From Burkholderiaceae bacterium (GTDB lineage Bacteria; Pseudomonadota; Gammaproteobacteria; Burkholderiales; Burkholderiaceae_C), in NCBI GenBank assembly GCA_019745555.1, contig JAIESX010000035.1, forward strand, positions 1 through 64,000: DNA of 64,000 bases. Reading direction: 5' to 3'. The number at the start of each line of letters is the position of its first letter. Positions within the stretch are counted from its first letter, which is position 1. This document shows positions 22,909 to 33,377 of this stretch, in pieces. The translations under genes were made by a program, and so were the position numbers. The notes beneath the pieces were generated by a model. That model searched no databases and was not told where the DNA came from. It saw only the letters and a program-made list of their open reading frames with translations.

Positions 22909-25900
22909 ATGTGGTTCACCCGCGTCAGCCTCCAGAACCCGGTCTTTGCCACCATGGTCATGCTGGCCTTCGTGGTGCTGGGGCTCTTCTCCTACCAGCG
23001 CCTGCAGGTCGACCAGTTCCCCAACGTGGACTTTCCCGTGGTGGTGGTCAGCACCAGCTACCCTGGCGCCTCGCCCGAGATCGTGGAGAGCGAGGTCACC
23101 AAGAAGATCGAGGAAGGCGTCAACTCCATCGCAGGCATCAACGCCCTGACCTCGCGCAGCTACGAGAACCAGTCGCTGGTGATCATCGAATTCCAGCTGC
23201 ACATCGACGGCCGCAAGGCGGCCGAGGACGTGCGCGAGAAGGTGGCGTCCATCCGCCCGAACCTGCGCGACGAGGTGGAAGAGCCGCGCGTGCTGCGCTT
23301 CGACCCGGCCAGCCGCGCGATCTGGTCGCTGGCCGTGCTGCCCGACAACAGCGCCGGCAAGGCGCCGAGCGCGGTGGAACTCACGAGCTGGGCCGACCAG
23401 GTGCTCAAGAAACGGCTGGAGAACGTGCGCGGCGTGGGTGCCGTGAACCTGGTGGGCGCCACCAAGCGCGAGATCAACATCTACCTGCGACCCGAGGCAC
23501 TGGAGGCCTATGGCATCACGCCCGAGCAGGTGGCCAATGCGGTGCGCACGGAGAACCAGGACCTCCCGCTGGGCGCCATCCGCTCCAGCAGCCAGGAGCT
23601 GGCGGTGCAGATCGACGCGCGCATGCAGCGCCCCGAGGATTTCAACCGCATCATCGTGGCGCGCAAGGGCAGCACGCCGATCCGCCTGGCCCAGGTGGCC
23701 ACGGTGCAGGACGGCCCGCAGGAGATCGAGACCCTGGCGCTCTACGACGGCACGCGCACCCTGCTGCTGTCGGTGCAGAAGGCGCAGGACGAAAACACGA
23801 TCGCGGTGATCGACGGCCTCACGCGCACCGTGACCGAGATGCAGAACCAGCTGCCGCCGGGCGTGCGGCTCGAAGCCATCCAGGACGGCTCGCGGCCGAT
23901 CCGCGTGGCGGTGGACAACGTGCGCCGCACCTTGATCGAGGGCGCCATCCTCACGGTGCTCATCGTCTTCCTGTTCCTGAACTCCTGGCGCTCCACCGTC
24001 ATCACGGGGCTGACGCTGCCGATCGCCTTGATCGGTACCTTCCTCTTCATGCACTGGTTCGGCTTCACGATCAACATGATCACGTTGATGGCGCTGTCGC
24101 TCTGCGTGGGCCTGCTGATCGACGACGCCATCGTGGTACGCGAAAACATCGTGCGTCATGTGCAGATGGGCAAGGACCCGTACAAGGCCTCGCTCGACGG
24201 CACGCAGGAGATCGGCCTGGCCGTGCTGGCTACCACCTTCTCCATCGTGGCCGTGTTCCTGCCCATCGGCTTCATGGGCGGCATCATCGGAAAATTCTTC
24301 CACGAGTTCGGCATCACCATCGTGGCGGCGGTGCTGATCTCGATGTTCGTGAGCTTCACGCTCGACCCCATGCTCTCGTCGGTCTGGCACGACCCGAGCA
24401 TCCACGCACACGGCAAGAAGATCACGCCTGTGACCTTCTACGACCGGACCATCGGCCGCGTCACGGCCTGGTTCGAACAGGCGACCGACCGCCTGGCGGA
24501 CTTCTACCAGGCCATCCTGCGCTGGTCACTGGTGCACAAGCTGGCGACCCTGGGCATCGCCCTGGCCATCTTCGTGCTCAGCATCTTCATGGTGCCGCTG
24601 CTGGGTACCGAGTTCGTGCCCAAGGCCGATTTTTCCGAGACCAGCATCAACTTCTACACGCCCGTGGGCTCGTCCATCGAGGCCACCGAGGCCAAGGCGC
24701 GCCAGGTGCAGGACATCCTGCGCGAATTCCCCGAGGTGCGCTATTCGCTGGCCACGATCAACACCGGCAATGCGCTGGGCAAGAACTACGCCAGTGTCTA
24801 TGTGCGCCTGATCGACCGCAAGGAGCGGACACGCAATGTGGACCAGATCTCGGCCGAGCTGCGCGAGCGGCTGGCGCGCGTGCCGGGCATGACGGTAACG
24901 CACGCCGGCCTGCTGGACGCCGTGGGCGGGCAGAAGCAGATCGAGTTCTCGCTGCAGGGCAGCGACCTGCAGGAGCTGGAACGGCTCAGCCAGCTGGTGA
25001 TGGAGAAGGTCCGTGACATCCCGGGTCTGGTGGACCTGGATTCCAGCGTCAAGCCGGGCAAGCCCACGATCGCGGTGCAGGTCAACCGCGAGGCAGCCTC
25101 CGACCTTGGCCTGGGCGTGAACCAGATCGCCACCTCGCTGCGCACCCTGATCGCCGGCCAGACCGTGGGCAACTGGCGCGCCAGCGACGACCAGACCTAT
25201 GACGTCAACGTACGCCTGGCGCCCGAGGCGCGCCACAGCATGGCCGACCTGGAACGCCTGCCCTTCGCGCTGGGCAGCAACAGCGACGGCAGCTCGCGCG
25301 TGATCCGCCTCAACCAGGTCGCGCGCCTGGCACCCGACACGGGCTCCAACCAGATCAACCGGCGCGACCTGATGCGCGAGGTGGCCATCACCGCCAACGT
25401 CTACAACCGCTCAGCCGGCGAAATCTCGGCCGACATCCGCAAGGCGCTGGACAGCGTGGCCTTCCCGCCGGGTTACCGCTACCAGTTCGGCGGCTCGACC
25501 AAGAACATGCAGGAATCCTTCGGCTATGCACTCTCGGCGCTGGCCATGGCCATCATCTTCATCTACATGATCCTGGCCAGCCAGTTCAAGAGCTTCCTGC
25601 AGCCCATCGCGCTCATGACCTCGCTGCCCATGACGCTGATCGGCGTGGTGCTGGCCCTGCTGATGTTCCGCTCCACCCTGTCCATGTTCTCCATCATCGG
25701 CGTGGTGATGCTCATGGGCCTGGTGACCAAGAACGCCATCCTGCTGGTGGACTTCGCGATCCGCGCCCGCGAGGACGGCATGGAGCGCGCCGAGGCCCTG
25801 CTGATGGCCGCCAAGGTGCGGCTGCGCCCCATCCTCATGACCACGCTGGCCATGATCTTCGGCATGGTGCCGCTGGCCTTCGCCCTGACCGAGGGCTCGG

Positions 25901-26043
25901 AGCAGCGCGCACCCATGGGCCAGGCCGTGATCGGCGGCGTCATCACCTCCTCTTTGCTGACACTGGTGGTGGTGCCCGTGGTCTACTGCTACATGGACGA
26001 CCTGGGCCGCTGGATGGCCCGGCGCTGGCACGGCGGGAAATGA
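22909..26043 (+). CDS. RND efflux pump, inner-membrane transporter
   Basis: A 1044-residue HAE1-type RND protein ([57 protein letters not shown]). Twelve membrane helices and two large periplasmic loops are evident. The proton-relay Asp pair is in [13 protein letters not shown], and the second half has [14 protein letters not shown]. Closest in form to MdtB/MexF-like pumps; substrates cannot be read. It follows the adaptor after 64 bp. Confidence 0.93.
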   Translation: MWFTRVSLQNPVFATMVMLAFVVLGLFSYQRLQVDQFPNVDFPVVVVSTSYPGASPEIVESEVTKKIEEGVNSIAGINALTSRSYENQSLVIIEFQLHIDGRKAAEDVREKVASIRPNLRDEVEEPRVLRFDPASRAIWSLAVLPDNSAGKAPSAVELTSWADQVLKKRLENVRGVGAVNLVGATKREINIYLRPEALEAYGITPEQVANAVRTENQDLPLGAIRSSSQELAVQIDARMQRPEDFNRIIVARKGSTPIRLAQVATVQDGPQEIETLALYDGTRTLLLSVQKAQDENTIAVIDGLTRTVTEMQNQLPPGVRLEAIQDGSRPIRVAVDNVRRTLIEGAILTVLIVFLFLNSWRSTVITGLTLPIALIGTFLFMHWFGFTINMITLMALSLCVGLLIDDAIVVRENIVRHVQMGKDPYKASLDGTQEIGLAVLATTFSIVAVFLPIGFMGGIIGKFFHEFGITIVAAVLISMFVSFTLDPMLSSVWHDPSIHAHGKKITPVTFYDRTIGRVTAWFEQATDRLADFYQAILRWSLVHKLATLGIALAIFVLSIFMVPLLGTEFVPKADFSETSINFYTPVGSSIEATEAKARQVQDILREFPEVRYSLATINTGNALGKNYASVYVRLIDRKERTRNVDQISAELRERLARVPGMTVTHAGLLDAVGGQKQIEFSLQGSDLQELERLSQLVMEKVRDIPGLVDLDSSVKPGKPTIAVQVNREAASDLGLGVNQIATSLRTLIAGQTVGNWRASDDQTYDVNVRLAPEARHSMADLERLPFALGSNSDGSSRVIRLNQVARLAPDTGSNQINRRDLMREVAITANVYNRSAGEISADIRKALDSVAFPPGYRYQFGGSTKNMQESFGYALSALAMAIIFIYMILASQFKSFLQPIALMTSLPMTLIGVVLALLMFRSTLSMFSIIGVVMLMGLVTKNAILLVDFAIRAREDGMERAEALLMAAKVRLRPILMTTLAMIFGMVPLAFALTEGSEQRAPMGQAVIGGVITSSLLTLVVVPVVYCYMDDLGRWMARRWHGGK

Positions 26044-26095
26044 ACGCCAAGTAAAATTTTCCAGGACCCCCTAAAATACCCCGTGGAGTATATAA

Positions 26096-26761
26096 ATGAA
26101 CTTTGAACAAGCCCGTTTCAACATGATCGAGCAGCAGATCCGCCCCTGGAACGTGCTCGACGGCGAGATCCTGGATCTGCTCTCGCAGGTACGCCGCGAA
26201 GCCTTCGTGCCCGTGGCCCACCAGTCGCTGGCCTTCGCCGACCTGGAGCTGCCCCTGCGTGGCAACGGCGAGAACGGGCAGTGCATGCTCGCACCCAAGG
26301 TCGAGGCCCGCATGCTGCAGGACCTGGCCGTGCAGAAGCACGAGAAGGTGCTGGAGATCGGCACCGGCTCGGGCTATATGGCCGCCCTGCTGGCCCAACG
26401 CGCCCAGCGCGTGATCACGCTGGAGATCGACGCTGAACTGGCCAACCTGGCGCGCGGCAACCTCTCCAAGGCGGGCATCACCAATGTGGATGTGCGCCAG
26501 GCCGACGGTGCCAAGGGCATCCCGGCAGACGGCCCCTTCGACGTCATCGTGCTCAGCGGCTCGGTGGCCGAAGTGCCGCACAAGCTGCTCGAGCAGCTCA
26601 AGACCGGTGGCCGCCTGATGGCCATCGTCGGCGACGCGCCCGTGATGCGCGCCACGCTGATCACGCGCACCAGCGCCGTCGAGTACCTGAGCACCCAGGG
26701 CTGGGACACGCTGGCACCGCGCCTGCTGAACTTCCCGGAGCATCCCCGCTTCAGTTTCTGA
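26096..26761 (+). CDS. pcm: Protein-L-isoaspartate O-methyltransferase family
   Basis: A 221-residue protein with MIEQQIRPWNVLD at the N-terminus, PLRGNGENGQCMLAPKVEARMLQDL and the SAM motif VLEIGTGSGYMAALLAQ. The family repairs isoaspartyl residues in damaged proteins. This subtype, immediately upstream of rhodanese and tolC genes in Burkholderiales, is shorter at its C-terminus than E. coli Pcm and may have another substrate. The rhodanese gene follows after 21 bp. Confidence 0.85.
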   Translation: MNFEQARFNMIEQQIRPWNVLDGEILDLLSQVRREAFVPVAHQSLAFADLELPLRGNGENGQCMLAPKVEARMLQDLAVQKHEKVLEIGTGSGYMAALLAQRAQRVITLEIDAELANLARGNLSKAGITNVDVRQADGAKGIPADGPFDVIVLSGSVAEVPHKLLEQLKTGGRLMAIVGDAPVMRATLITRTSAVEYLSTQGWDTLAPRLLNFPEHPRFSF

Positions 26762-26782
26762 GCCATCCGACAGGAGCGCATC

Positions 26783-27127
26783 ATGATCGACCATGTCCAC
26801 CCCGGTGACCTCGAGGCCTGGATCCGCAAGGTCCAGGCCCACGGGCGCCCGCTCGTGCTTGACGTGCGCGAGCCCCAGGAGCTGCAGCAGGCCAGCCTGC
26901 GGCCCGCCGATGACTACGACCTGGTGCACATCCCGATGGCCGCGATCCCGCCACGCCTGAACGAGCTGGACCCGAGCCGACCCGTGGCCTGCCTGTGCCA
27001 CCACGGCGGCCGCAGCGCGCGCGTGGCCGAGTTCCTGCAACACCAGGGTTTCGGCCATGTGGCCAACATCAGCGGCGGCATCAACGCCTGGTCTGTCCAG
27101 CGCGATCCCTCCGTCCCCCGCTACTGA
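26783..27127 (+). CDS. Rhodanese-like domain protein
   Basis: A 114-residue single-domain rhodanese. The active-site loop CHHGGRSARVAEFL has the expected Cys followed by basic/Gly residues, and LVLDVREPQELQQASL marks the N-terminal half. Such proteins carry persulfide sulfur for transfer or detoxification; the specific partner is unknown. It lies between pcm and tolC in the same direction. Confidence 0.88.
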   Translation: MIDHVHPGDLEAWIRKVQAHGRPLVLDVREPQELQQASLRPADDYDLVHIPMAAIPPRLNELDPSRPVACLCHHGGRSARVAEFLQHQGFGHVANISGGINAWSVQRDPSVPRY

Positions 27128-27166
27128 ACACCGGCACGACTTTCCTGCCCTCCCGGAGTACCCCTC

Positions 27167-28519
27167 ATGAAGTCCTTTCGTCTGCTGCCCATGACCCTGG
27201 CCATCGGCGCCGCCTTGGCCCTGCCCGCGCAGGCGCAAAGCCTGCAGGAACTCTACGAGGCAGCACGCGGCCACGACGCGGCCTACCAGGCGGCGCGCGC
27301 GCAGTACGAAGCCAACCTCCACAAGGCCGACCAGGCCAAGGCCGCCCTGCTGCCGACCGTGAACTTCACGGCCGGCGCCTCCACCTCCAGCCTGCGCACC
27401 GAACAGGGCAGCGGCACCAGCACGCGTGATTTCGACAACCGCAACGTGGGCATCAACGCCAGCCAGCCCCTGTACCGCCCCAACAACCTGGCCAGCTACC
27501 AGCAGGGCACGCGCCAGGCCGAGCTGGCCGAGGCCCAGCTGCTGGCGGCCGAGCAGGACCTGATCGTGCGCGTGAGCCAGGCCTACTTCGACGTGCTGGC
27601 CTCGCAGGACAGCCTGACCTTCGTGCAGGCGCAGAAGACCGCGGTGGCCGAACAGCTGGCTTCGGCGCGGCGCAACTTCGAGGTCGGCACCGCCACCATC
27701 ACCGACACCCGCGAGGCCCAGGCCCGCTACGACCTGGTGATCGCCCAGGAGATCGCGGCCGAGAACGACCTGCGGGTGAAGAAGCTCGCACTGGACCAGC
27801 TCGTGGGCAAGCCCGACGCCCGCCCCCATCCCCTGACCCCGGCCGCCACCCTGCCCGGTCTGCTGCCCGAGGATGTCAACACCTGGGTGCAGCAGGGCCA
27901 GGAGCAGCACCCGGCCATCCGCCAGGCGCGCATCGCGCTGGAGATTGCGGACCTGGAAACCGACAAGGCCTCGGCCGGCCACAAGCCCACGCTGGACCTC
28001 AACGCCAGCCACACCATCAACCGCAACATCGGCGGCACGGCCTTCTTCCCGACGGACTCCAAGACCTACAACACCACGGTGGGCGTGCAGTTCAACCTGC
28101 CGCTGTTCGCGGGCTTCGCCACCCAGAACCGCCTGCGCGAGACCCTGGCGCTCGAAGAGAAGGCCCGTGCCGATCTGGAGAACGCCCAGCGCAGTGTGGC
28201 CCAGGGTACGCGCTCGGCCTATTTCGGGGTGGTCTCGGGCCTGGGCCAGGTCAAGGCACTCGAAGCCGCCGAGGCCTCGAGCCAGAGCGCGCTGGACGCC
28301 AACAAGCTCGGCTACCAGGTCGGTGTGCGTATCAACATCGACGTGCTGAACTCTCAAAGCCAGCTCTACCAGACCAAGCGCGATCTGGCCAAGGCGCGCT
28401 ACGACGTGCTGGTGGGCGGCCTCAGGCTGCGCCAGGCCAATGGCACGCTCAAGAGCGAGGACCTGCAGGGCGTCAACGCCCTGCTCGCACCAGCTCCCGC
28501 ACCGGCACCGGCGAAGTAA
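27167..28519 (+). CDS. tolC: TolC family outer-membrane channel
   Basis: A 450-residue outer-membrane efflux protein. Signal peptide MKSFRLLPMTLAIGAALALPAQAQ; the two OEP repeats are recognisable (SLQELYEAARGHDAAYQAARAQYEANLHKADQAKAALLPTV and the second copy around LETDKASAGHKPTLDLNASHTINRNIGG), with long amphipathic helices. It would form the exit duct for RND pumps or type I secretion, including possibly the RND pump upstream. It ends 1 bp before the convergent waaA stop. Confidence 0.9.
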   Translation: MKSFRLLPMTLAIGAALALPAQAQSLQELYEAARGHDAAYQAARAQYEANLHKADQAKAALLPTVNFTAGASTSSLRTEQGSGTSTRDFDNRNVGINASQPLYRPNNLASYQQGTRQAELAEAQLLAAEQDLIVRVSQAYFDVLASQDSLTFVQAQKTAVAEQLASARRNFEVGTATITDTREAQARYDLVIAQEIAAENDLRVKKLALDQLVGKPDARPHPLTPAATLPGLLPEDVNTWVQQGQEQHPAIRQARIALEIADLETDKASAGHKPTLDLNASHTINRNIGGTAFFPTDSKTYNTTVGVQFNLPLFAGFATQNRLRETLALEEKARADLENAQRSVAQGTRSAYFGVVSGLGQVKALEAAEASSQSALDANKLGYQVGVRINIDVLNSQSQLYQTKRDLAKARYDVLVGGLRLRQANGTLKSEDLQGVNALLAPAPAPAPAK

Positions 28520-29794
28520 TCAATCCAGATAGGCTGCAAGTGCTTCGCGCGTGCGCGCGGCGGCCCCGCGATGCGCCTTGGCAAAGCGCTCAGCGGCGCG
28601 GGCCATGGCCTGCTGCCGGCCGGGTTCGCGCAGCAGGGCCAGCACGCCGGTCACGGCCGCCGTCATGTCGGCGCAGCGCTGAGCCGCGCCGGCGTCCAGC
28701 GCCAGGCTGGCCGCCTCGTCGAAGTTGTAGGTATGCGGCCCCATGAAGACCGGGCAGCCGCAGGCCGCCGCCTCGATCAGGTTCTGTCCGCCCAGGGGCG
28801 CAAAGCTGCCGCCCAGCAAGGCTGCATCGCTGAGGCCGTAGTACAGCGCCATCTCGCCCAGGGAATCGCCCAGCCAGACATCGGCGGACTGCTCCACCAG
28901 CGTGGGCTGCGCACCCCATAGGCTGCGCCGCGCCAGGCTCCAGCCCGCGGCCTCGATCAGCTGCGCCACGTCGTCGAAACGCTGCGGGTGGCGCGGCACG
29001 ATGAGCCACTGCACCGCACGCGCTGCCTCGCCGGCGACCTGCAGGGCGTCGAGCAACATCTGCTCCTCGCCTTCGCGCGCGCTCGCGAACATCACGACGG
29101 GCCGACCCAGCGCCGCGCGCCAGGCCTGGCCGCGTGCCAGCAGGGTCGCGTCGGGGGTGGCATCGAACTTGAGGTTGCCGTAGACGGCCTGCACCGGCGC
29201 ATCGAGCTGGCGCAGGCGCTCGGCATCGTCCGCGGTCTGGGCCCAGACCGCAGTCAGGCTGCGGTAGGTCGGCCGCGAGAGCCAGACGATGCGCAGCGCC
29301 TGGCGCAGGGATTTCTCGGACAGGCGCGCATTTGCAAGCACCAGGGGCACGCCGGCCGCCGCGCACGCTGCGGCCAGATTGGGCCAGACCTCGGTCTCCA
29401 TCAGGATGCCCAGGCGCGGACGGAAATGCACCAGGAAGCGCTGCACGGCCTCGGGCGTGTCCCAGGGCTGCCAGACCTGCAGATCGCCTGCACGCAGGAG
29501 CCCGGCGCCTTCGGCGCGCCCCGTGGCCGTGCCATGCGTGAGCAGCAGGCGGTAGCCGGGCCACTGCGTGCGCAACTCATCGAGCAGCACGGCTGCGGCG
29601 CGCGTCTCGCCCAGCGAGACCGCATGGACCCAGAGTGTGCGTCCGTCGGCCGGCAGCGCGGGCATGTCGTAGTGTCCGAAGCGCTCATCCACCGCCTGCA
29701 GATAACCAGGCTCGGCCCGGCCGCGCCGAGCGAGCTTGCGCCGCAGCAGCGGCTGCACGGCGCGCACGAGCAGGGAGTAGAGGGCGCGCACCAT
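28520..29794 (-). CDS. waaA: 3-deoxy-D-manno-octulosonic acid (Kdo) transferase
   Basis: A 424-residue GT30 glycosyltransferase. An N-terminal anchor (MVRALYSLLVRAVQPLLRRKLARRG) is followed by LWVHAVSLGETRAAAVLLDELR, TGRAEGAG, METEVWPNLAAACAAAGVPLVLANARLSEKS and the C-terminal GGSFAPLGGQNLIEAAACGCPVFMGPHTYNF motif. It transfers Kdo to lipid A precursor at the inner membrane. The ATG at 29794 overlaps the waaC stop by one base; the longer frame to 30181 is a shadow of waaC. Confidence 0.94.
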   Translation of the reverse strand: MVRALYSLLVRAVQPLLRRKLARRGRAEPGYLQAVDERFGHYDMPALPADGRTLWVHAVSLGETRAAAVLLDELRTQWPGYRLLLTHGTATGRAEGAGLLRAGDLQVWQPWDTPEAVQRFLVHFRPRLGILMETEVWPNLAAACAAAGVPLVLANARLSEKSLRQALRIVWLSRPTYRSLTAVWAQTADDAERLRQLDAPVQAVYGNLKFDATPDATLLARGQAWRAALGRPVVMFASAREGEEQMLLDALQVAGEAARAVQWLIVPRHPQRFDDVAQLIEAAGWSLARRSLWGAQPTLVEQSADVWLGDSLGEMALYYGLSDAALLGGSFAPLGGQNLIEAAACGCPVFMGPHTYNFDEAASLALDAGAAQRCADMTAAVTGVLALLREPGRQQAMARAAERFAKAHRGAAARTREALAAYLD

Positions 29795-30804
29795 CAGCTG
29801 GCCCGCCCCGTGACGGCCAGCCAGGCCTGGCAGACGGCCTCGACCGTGGGCGTGGGCTGCGCGTAGACGCAGCGCTGGCGCGCGCGGTCCACGGGCCCCG
29901 TGCGCCAGGCAGTGTCGAAGTTGTAGATCTGCACATGCGGCAGGTCGAGCGCCACGGCAATGTGGCTCAGGCCGCTGTCCACGCCGATCACACCGGCACA
30001 GCCGGCCAGTGCATCGGTCAGGGCATCGAGGGCCAGACGCGGCCAGACCACGGCATGCGGCATGGCGCGGGCCATGGCCTCGCTGCGCGCCTGCTCTTCG
30101 TCGGTGCCGTGCAGCAGGGCCACGTCGTACCCCGCAGCGTCGAGCCACTTCGCCAGCGCAACCCATTGCGCGGCCGGCCATTGCTTGTCGGCACGCGAGG
30201 TGCCGTGCACCAGGGCCACGCTGGGCCGGGCCGTGAGCGTGCCCAGGGCCACCCGCTCGTGGCCGGCCTGCGGATGCAGACCGTAGATCTCGTCAGCGGG
30301 CAGCGCGTAGCCCAGGGCACCGGCGCAGAGTAGACGCGAGCGCTGCACCGCATGCACATGCGGTTCGATGCGCAGCGCCACGTCGGCCACCCAGCGCGTG
30401 GGCGCCTCGTAGCCCGAGCCTTCGGTGCGGTTGGCCAGGGCATAGCGCTTGCCCCCTGGCGCGAGACGCACGAGCCAGGCCACGAGCGCCGATTTCGTCA
30501 GGCCCTGCAGATCGATCACCGCGTCGTAGGCCTCGGCCTGCAGTTCGGTCTTGAATGTCTTCCATTGCGTCCGCGTGGCCACTGCGAACGGCGCCTTGCG
30601 CCAGCGCCGCAGCTCGCAGGGGATCACGCGACGCACCCCCTCGCAGCGCTGTACCAGCGGCGCGAAACCTTTTTCGACCACCCAGTCGATGTTCGCCTGC
30701 GGAAAGGCGCGGCGGATGTCCTGCACCGCCGGCATGGCGTGCACGACGTCACCGAGCGAGGAGAGCTTGACGATCAGGATGTTCAAGCGCGCGGTCCGTT
30801 CCAT
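29794..30804 (-). CDS. waaC: Lipopolysaccharide heptosyltransferase I
   Basis: A 336-residue GT9 enzyme starting MERTARLNILIVKLSSLGDVVHAMPAVQDIRRAFP, the hallmark of WaaC. Further motifs are VIDLQGLTKSALVAWLV, LVHGTSRADKQWP and the nucleotide-sugar site GVIGVDSGLSHIAVALDLPHVQIY. It adds the first heptose to Kdo2-lipid A. It lies 1 bp after the phosphomannomutase gene and overlaps waaA, forming a three-gene LPS unit. Confidence 0.93.
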   Translation of the reverse strand: MERTARLNILIVKLSSLGDVVHAMPAVQDIRRAFPQANIDWVVEKGFAPLVQRCEGVRRVIPCELRRWRKAPFAVATRTQWKTFKTELQAEAYDAVIDLQGLTKSALVAWLVRLAPGGKRYALANRTEGSGYEAPTRWVADVALRIEPHVHAVQRSRLLCAGALGYALPADEIYGLHPQAGHERVALGTLTARPSVALVHGTSRADKQWPAAQWVALAKWLDAAGYDVALLHGTDEEQARSEAMARAMPHAVVWPRLALDALTDALAGCAGVIGVDSGLSHIAVALDLPHVQIYNFDTAWRTGPVDRARQRCVYAQPTPTVEAVCQAWLAVTGRAS

Positions 30805-30805
30805 C

Positions 30806-32188
30806 TCAATGCGCCGCCGCCGCAAAGGACGCGTCGGGCTTGACGCTGCGAAGCAGGGCCAGCATCTCGCCTTCGATGCGCTGCAGGGCTTGTGGCGTAT
30901 GGCCTTCGAAGCGCAACACGAGCACGGGCGTGGTGTTGGAGGCACGGATCAGGCCGAAGCCGTCGGGCCAGTCCACACGCACACCGTCGATGGTATTGAT
31001 GGTGGCTGGCGCGGCAAAGCTGGCCCGCTGCTGCAAGGCGGCCACCACGCGGTGGGGCTCACCCTCGACACAGGGGACGTTGAGCTCGGGCGTGGAATGG
31101 CTGGTGGGCAGGGCGTTGAGCACGGCCCCCACATCGGCCGAGCGGCTCAGGATCTCGAGCAGGCGGCAGGCCGAGTAGGTGGCATCGTCGAAGCCGTACC
31201 AGCGCTCCTTGAAGAAGATGTGGCCGCTCATCTCGCCACCCAGCGGGGCATCGATCTCCTTCATCCGGGCCTTGATCAGCGAGTGGCCAGTTTTGTACAT
31301 CAGGGGCTGGCCGCCCGCGGCCTCGATGGCCGGCGCGAGACGTTGCGAACATTTGACGTCGTAGACGACGGTGCCACCTGGCACGCGGCTCAGCACGTCC
31401 TGTGCGAACAGCATGATCTGGCGGTCGGGGAAGATGTTCTGCCCGTCCCGGGTCACGATGCCCAGTCGATCGCCGTCGCCGTCGAAAGCCAGGCCCAGCT
31501 CGGCGTCGCTGCTCTGCAGGGTCCGGATCAGATCACGCAGATTCTCGGGCTTGCTCGGATCCGGGTGGTGGTTGGGGAAGGTACCGTCGACCTCGCTGTA
31601 GAGCTCGATCACCTCGCAGCCCAGCGCGCGCAGGATGGCGGGCGCCGAGGCACCGGCCACGCCATTGCCCGAATCGACCACGATCTTCATGCGACGCGCC
31701 AGCTTGACGTCGCCGACGATGCGATCGCGATAGGGCGCGTAGACGTTGAGGTTCGTCACCTGGCCGCCCTCGCGCAGTTGCCAGGACTCGGCCTCCATGG
31801 TCTGACGCAGGCCCTGGATCTCCTCGCCATAGATGGCGCGACCGGCCAGCACCATCTTGAAGCCGTTGTAGTCGGCCGGGTTGTGGCTGCCCGTGACCTG
31901 GATGCCACTGCCGCAGACCGTGCTGGCCGCGAAGTAGAGCATGGGCGTGGTGACCATGCCCAGGTCGGTGACCTCCATGCCCGTGGCCACGAGGCCGCGG
32001 ATCAGGGCCGCGCTGAGGGCCGGGCCGCTGAGGCGCCCGTCGCGGCCCACGGCGACGCGTGTTTCACCAGCCTGGCGCGCAGCCGTGCCGAAGGCCCGGC
32101 CCAGGGCTTCGGCCACGGCTTCGTTGAGGGTGGACGGCACGATGCCGCGGATGTCGTAGGCCTTGAAGATCGAGGCAGAAACTTGCAT
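30806..32188 (-). CDS. manB: Phosphomannomutase/phosphoglucomutase
   Basis: A 460-residue alpha-D-phosphohexomutase. It starts MQVSASIFKAYDIRGIVPSTLNEAVAEALGRAFG; the phosphoserine loop is GIQVTGSHNPADYNGFK, the metal-binding loop LAFDGDGDRLGIV, and the sugar-binding loop GGEMSGHIFF. AlgC-like enzymes make mannose-1-P and glucose-1-P for LPS and exopolysaccharide. First gene of the manB-waaC-waaA unit. The ORF continues to 32431 but 32188 matches the family start. Confidence 0.92.
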   Translation of the reverse strand: MQVSASIFKAYDIRGIVPSTLNEAVAEALGRAFGTAARQAGETRVAVGRDGRLSGPALSAALIRGLVATGMEVTDLGMVTTPMLYFAASTVCGSGIQVTGSHNPADYNGFKMVLAGRAIYGEEIQGLRQTMEAESWQLREGGQVTNLNVYAPYRDRIVGDVKLARRMKIVVDSGNGVAGASAPAILRALGCEVIELYSEVDGTFPNHHPDPSKPENLRDLIRTLQSSDAELGLAFDGDGDRLGIVTRDGQNIFPDRQIMLFAQDVLSRVPGGTVVYDVKCSQRLAPAIEAAGGQPLMYKTGHSLIKARMKEIDAPLGGEMSGHIFFKERWYGFDDATYSACRLLEILSRSADVGAVLNALPTSHSTPELNVPCVEGEPHRVVAALQQRASFAAPATINTIDGVRVDWPDGFGLIRASNTTPVLVLRFEGHTPQALQRIEGEMLALLRSVKPDASFAAAAH

Positions 32189-32285
32189 GAGTGGGGGCTC
32201 GCAGGAGGCTGAAATCCGGCCCGCGGTGCGCGGGGTCGCCCATTGTAGGCGGGGCTCCGTGACGCGCGGATAATTGGACTTGCAG

Positions 32286-32447
32286 ATGAACTCCGCCCGC
32301 AAGACCAAACTCAAGCTCAAGCAGCATCCGCCGCGCAACCCGCTCGTGGTGCCGGCGCTGCAGCGCAAGGCGGGCTCGCATCGCAAATCGAAGAAGAGCG
32401 AACGCCAGGCCCAGCAGCGCGCCCTGCGCAAGGATCTGGACGCCTAG
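32286..32447 (+). CDS. 53-residue very basic conserved-looking small protein
   Basis: A short frame, MNSARKTKLKLKQHPPRNPLVV... ending ALRKDLDA, encodes a protein in which about 30% of residues are Lys or Arg. It is divergent from manB and overlaps the convergent GIDE gene by 4 nt at its stop. Codon use suits the host, and small basic proteins of this kind recur in Burkholderiales as hypotheticals. A nucleic-acid or ribosome-binding role is possible, not shown. Confidence 0.6.
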   Translation: MNSARKTKLKLKQHPPRNPLVVPALQRKAGSHRKSKKSERQAQQRALRKDLDA

Positions 32448-33355
32448 AACGCGGCAGGCTGGCGCCACCACCAGGCCAGCCAGCCCAGGGCCGCGAAAAA
32501 GACAAACAGCTGCCCCAGCGCCATCCAGAGGAAACGCCGCGCCAGCTTGTCCGGTTCGTGGTTGCTGATCAGGTAGAGGCTGGACGGCGCGCCCTCGACC
32601 AGGTGCAGTTCGGGCTGGCGCAGCAGCTCACGGTGGCGTTTCTCGACCTCGCCACGCGCCAGGCGCCGCGCCAGCTCCCATTCACGATCATCGACCTGGC
32701 CGTCGTGGTTGAGGTCGAAACGCCTCAGCAGGCCGCCCTGGTCCCGCTTCCACTCGGCCAGCAGGTCGCGCACATCGGCGCCAGCATCCAGGCCCTGGTG
32801 CGGATGGCGTGTCACGAAATGGCCCAGCACATAGATCTCGTCCTGCTGCCGCAAGGTCCATTCGACGTAGCGGTAGTCGCCGCTGCTCCAGCGCCGGCAA
32901 TGGCGCGTCACGATCTCGGCGCCATCCGGGTCCACCAGGCATTGCCCGCTGCCATCGTCGAGCACAAAGCTGGCCTGGCTCTGCCCCTGCTCCACGAGCT
33001 CCCATTTGTCGTTGTCGGTCCGGTGCTCGACTTGGTAGCGATACCAGAGGCAGGACGCACCGCTCAGCGGCGACTGCAGGGGGTTGAGGTCCAGCGGACG
33101 CCCGATGCCATGCAGTTCCACATAGCCCTGGGCCGCGCTGGCGATGCGCGAGGTCGGCGTGCCCGTGATGGCACGCCGGCGGCGCAGGGCCAGCACCCAG
33201 CCCATCAGGGCCAGCAAGGCCGCGCCGGCCAGCACACCGAGCCAGGCCTCGCGCTGCCCGGTGTGGAAGCCCAGGGCCAGCAGCATGAACTGCACAAAGG
33301 CGATGCCCGCGTGCAGCGAACCCAGCCCGCGACCGAACGAGATGTGCCAGCTCAT
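32444..33355 (-). CDS. GIDE-domain membrane protein with EF-hand
   Basis: A 303-residue protein. Two N-terminal helices (FMLLALGFHTG region and AGAALLALMGWVLALRRRR) precede a GIDE/E3-ligase-like domain (AQGYVELHGIGRPLDLNPLQSPLSGASCLWYRYQVEH, SFVLDDGSGQCLVDPDGAEIV). At about residues 212-223 a canonical EF-hand loop D-L-N-H-D-G-Q-V-D-D-R-E is visible. A C-terminal helix (FLWMALGQLFVFFAALGWLAWWW) ends the protein. GIDE proteins in bacteria are often adjacent to lemA, as here; function unknown. Confidence 0.8.
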   Translation of the reverse strand: MSWHISFGRGLGSLHAGIAFVQFMLLALGFHTGQREAWLGVLAGAALLALMGWVLALRRRRAITGTPTSRIASAAQGYVELHGIGRPLDLNPLQSPLSGASCLWYRYQVEHRTDNDKWELVEQGQSQASFVLDDGSGQCLVDPDGAEIVTRHCRRWSSGDYRYVEWTLRQQDEIYVLGHFVTRHPHQGLDAGADVRDLLAEWKRDQGGLLRRFDLNHDGQVDDREWELARRLARGEVEKRHRELLRQPELHLVEGAPSSLYLISNHEPDKLARRFLWMALGQLFVFFAALGWLAWWWRQPAAF

Positions 33356-33377
33356 GGCCGCCCGCGACGGCTGGCGC

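Noticed and set aside
25943-28357. 804-codon open frame on the minus strand across pcm, rhodanese and tolC
   Set aside because: Low-complexity Gly/His/Gln-rich translation typical of the antisense of GC-rich genes; the plus strand encodes recognisable proteins throughout.
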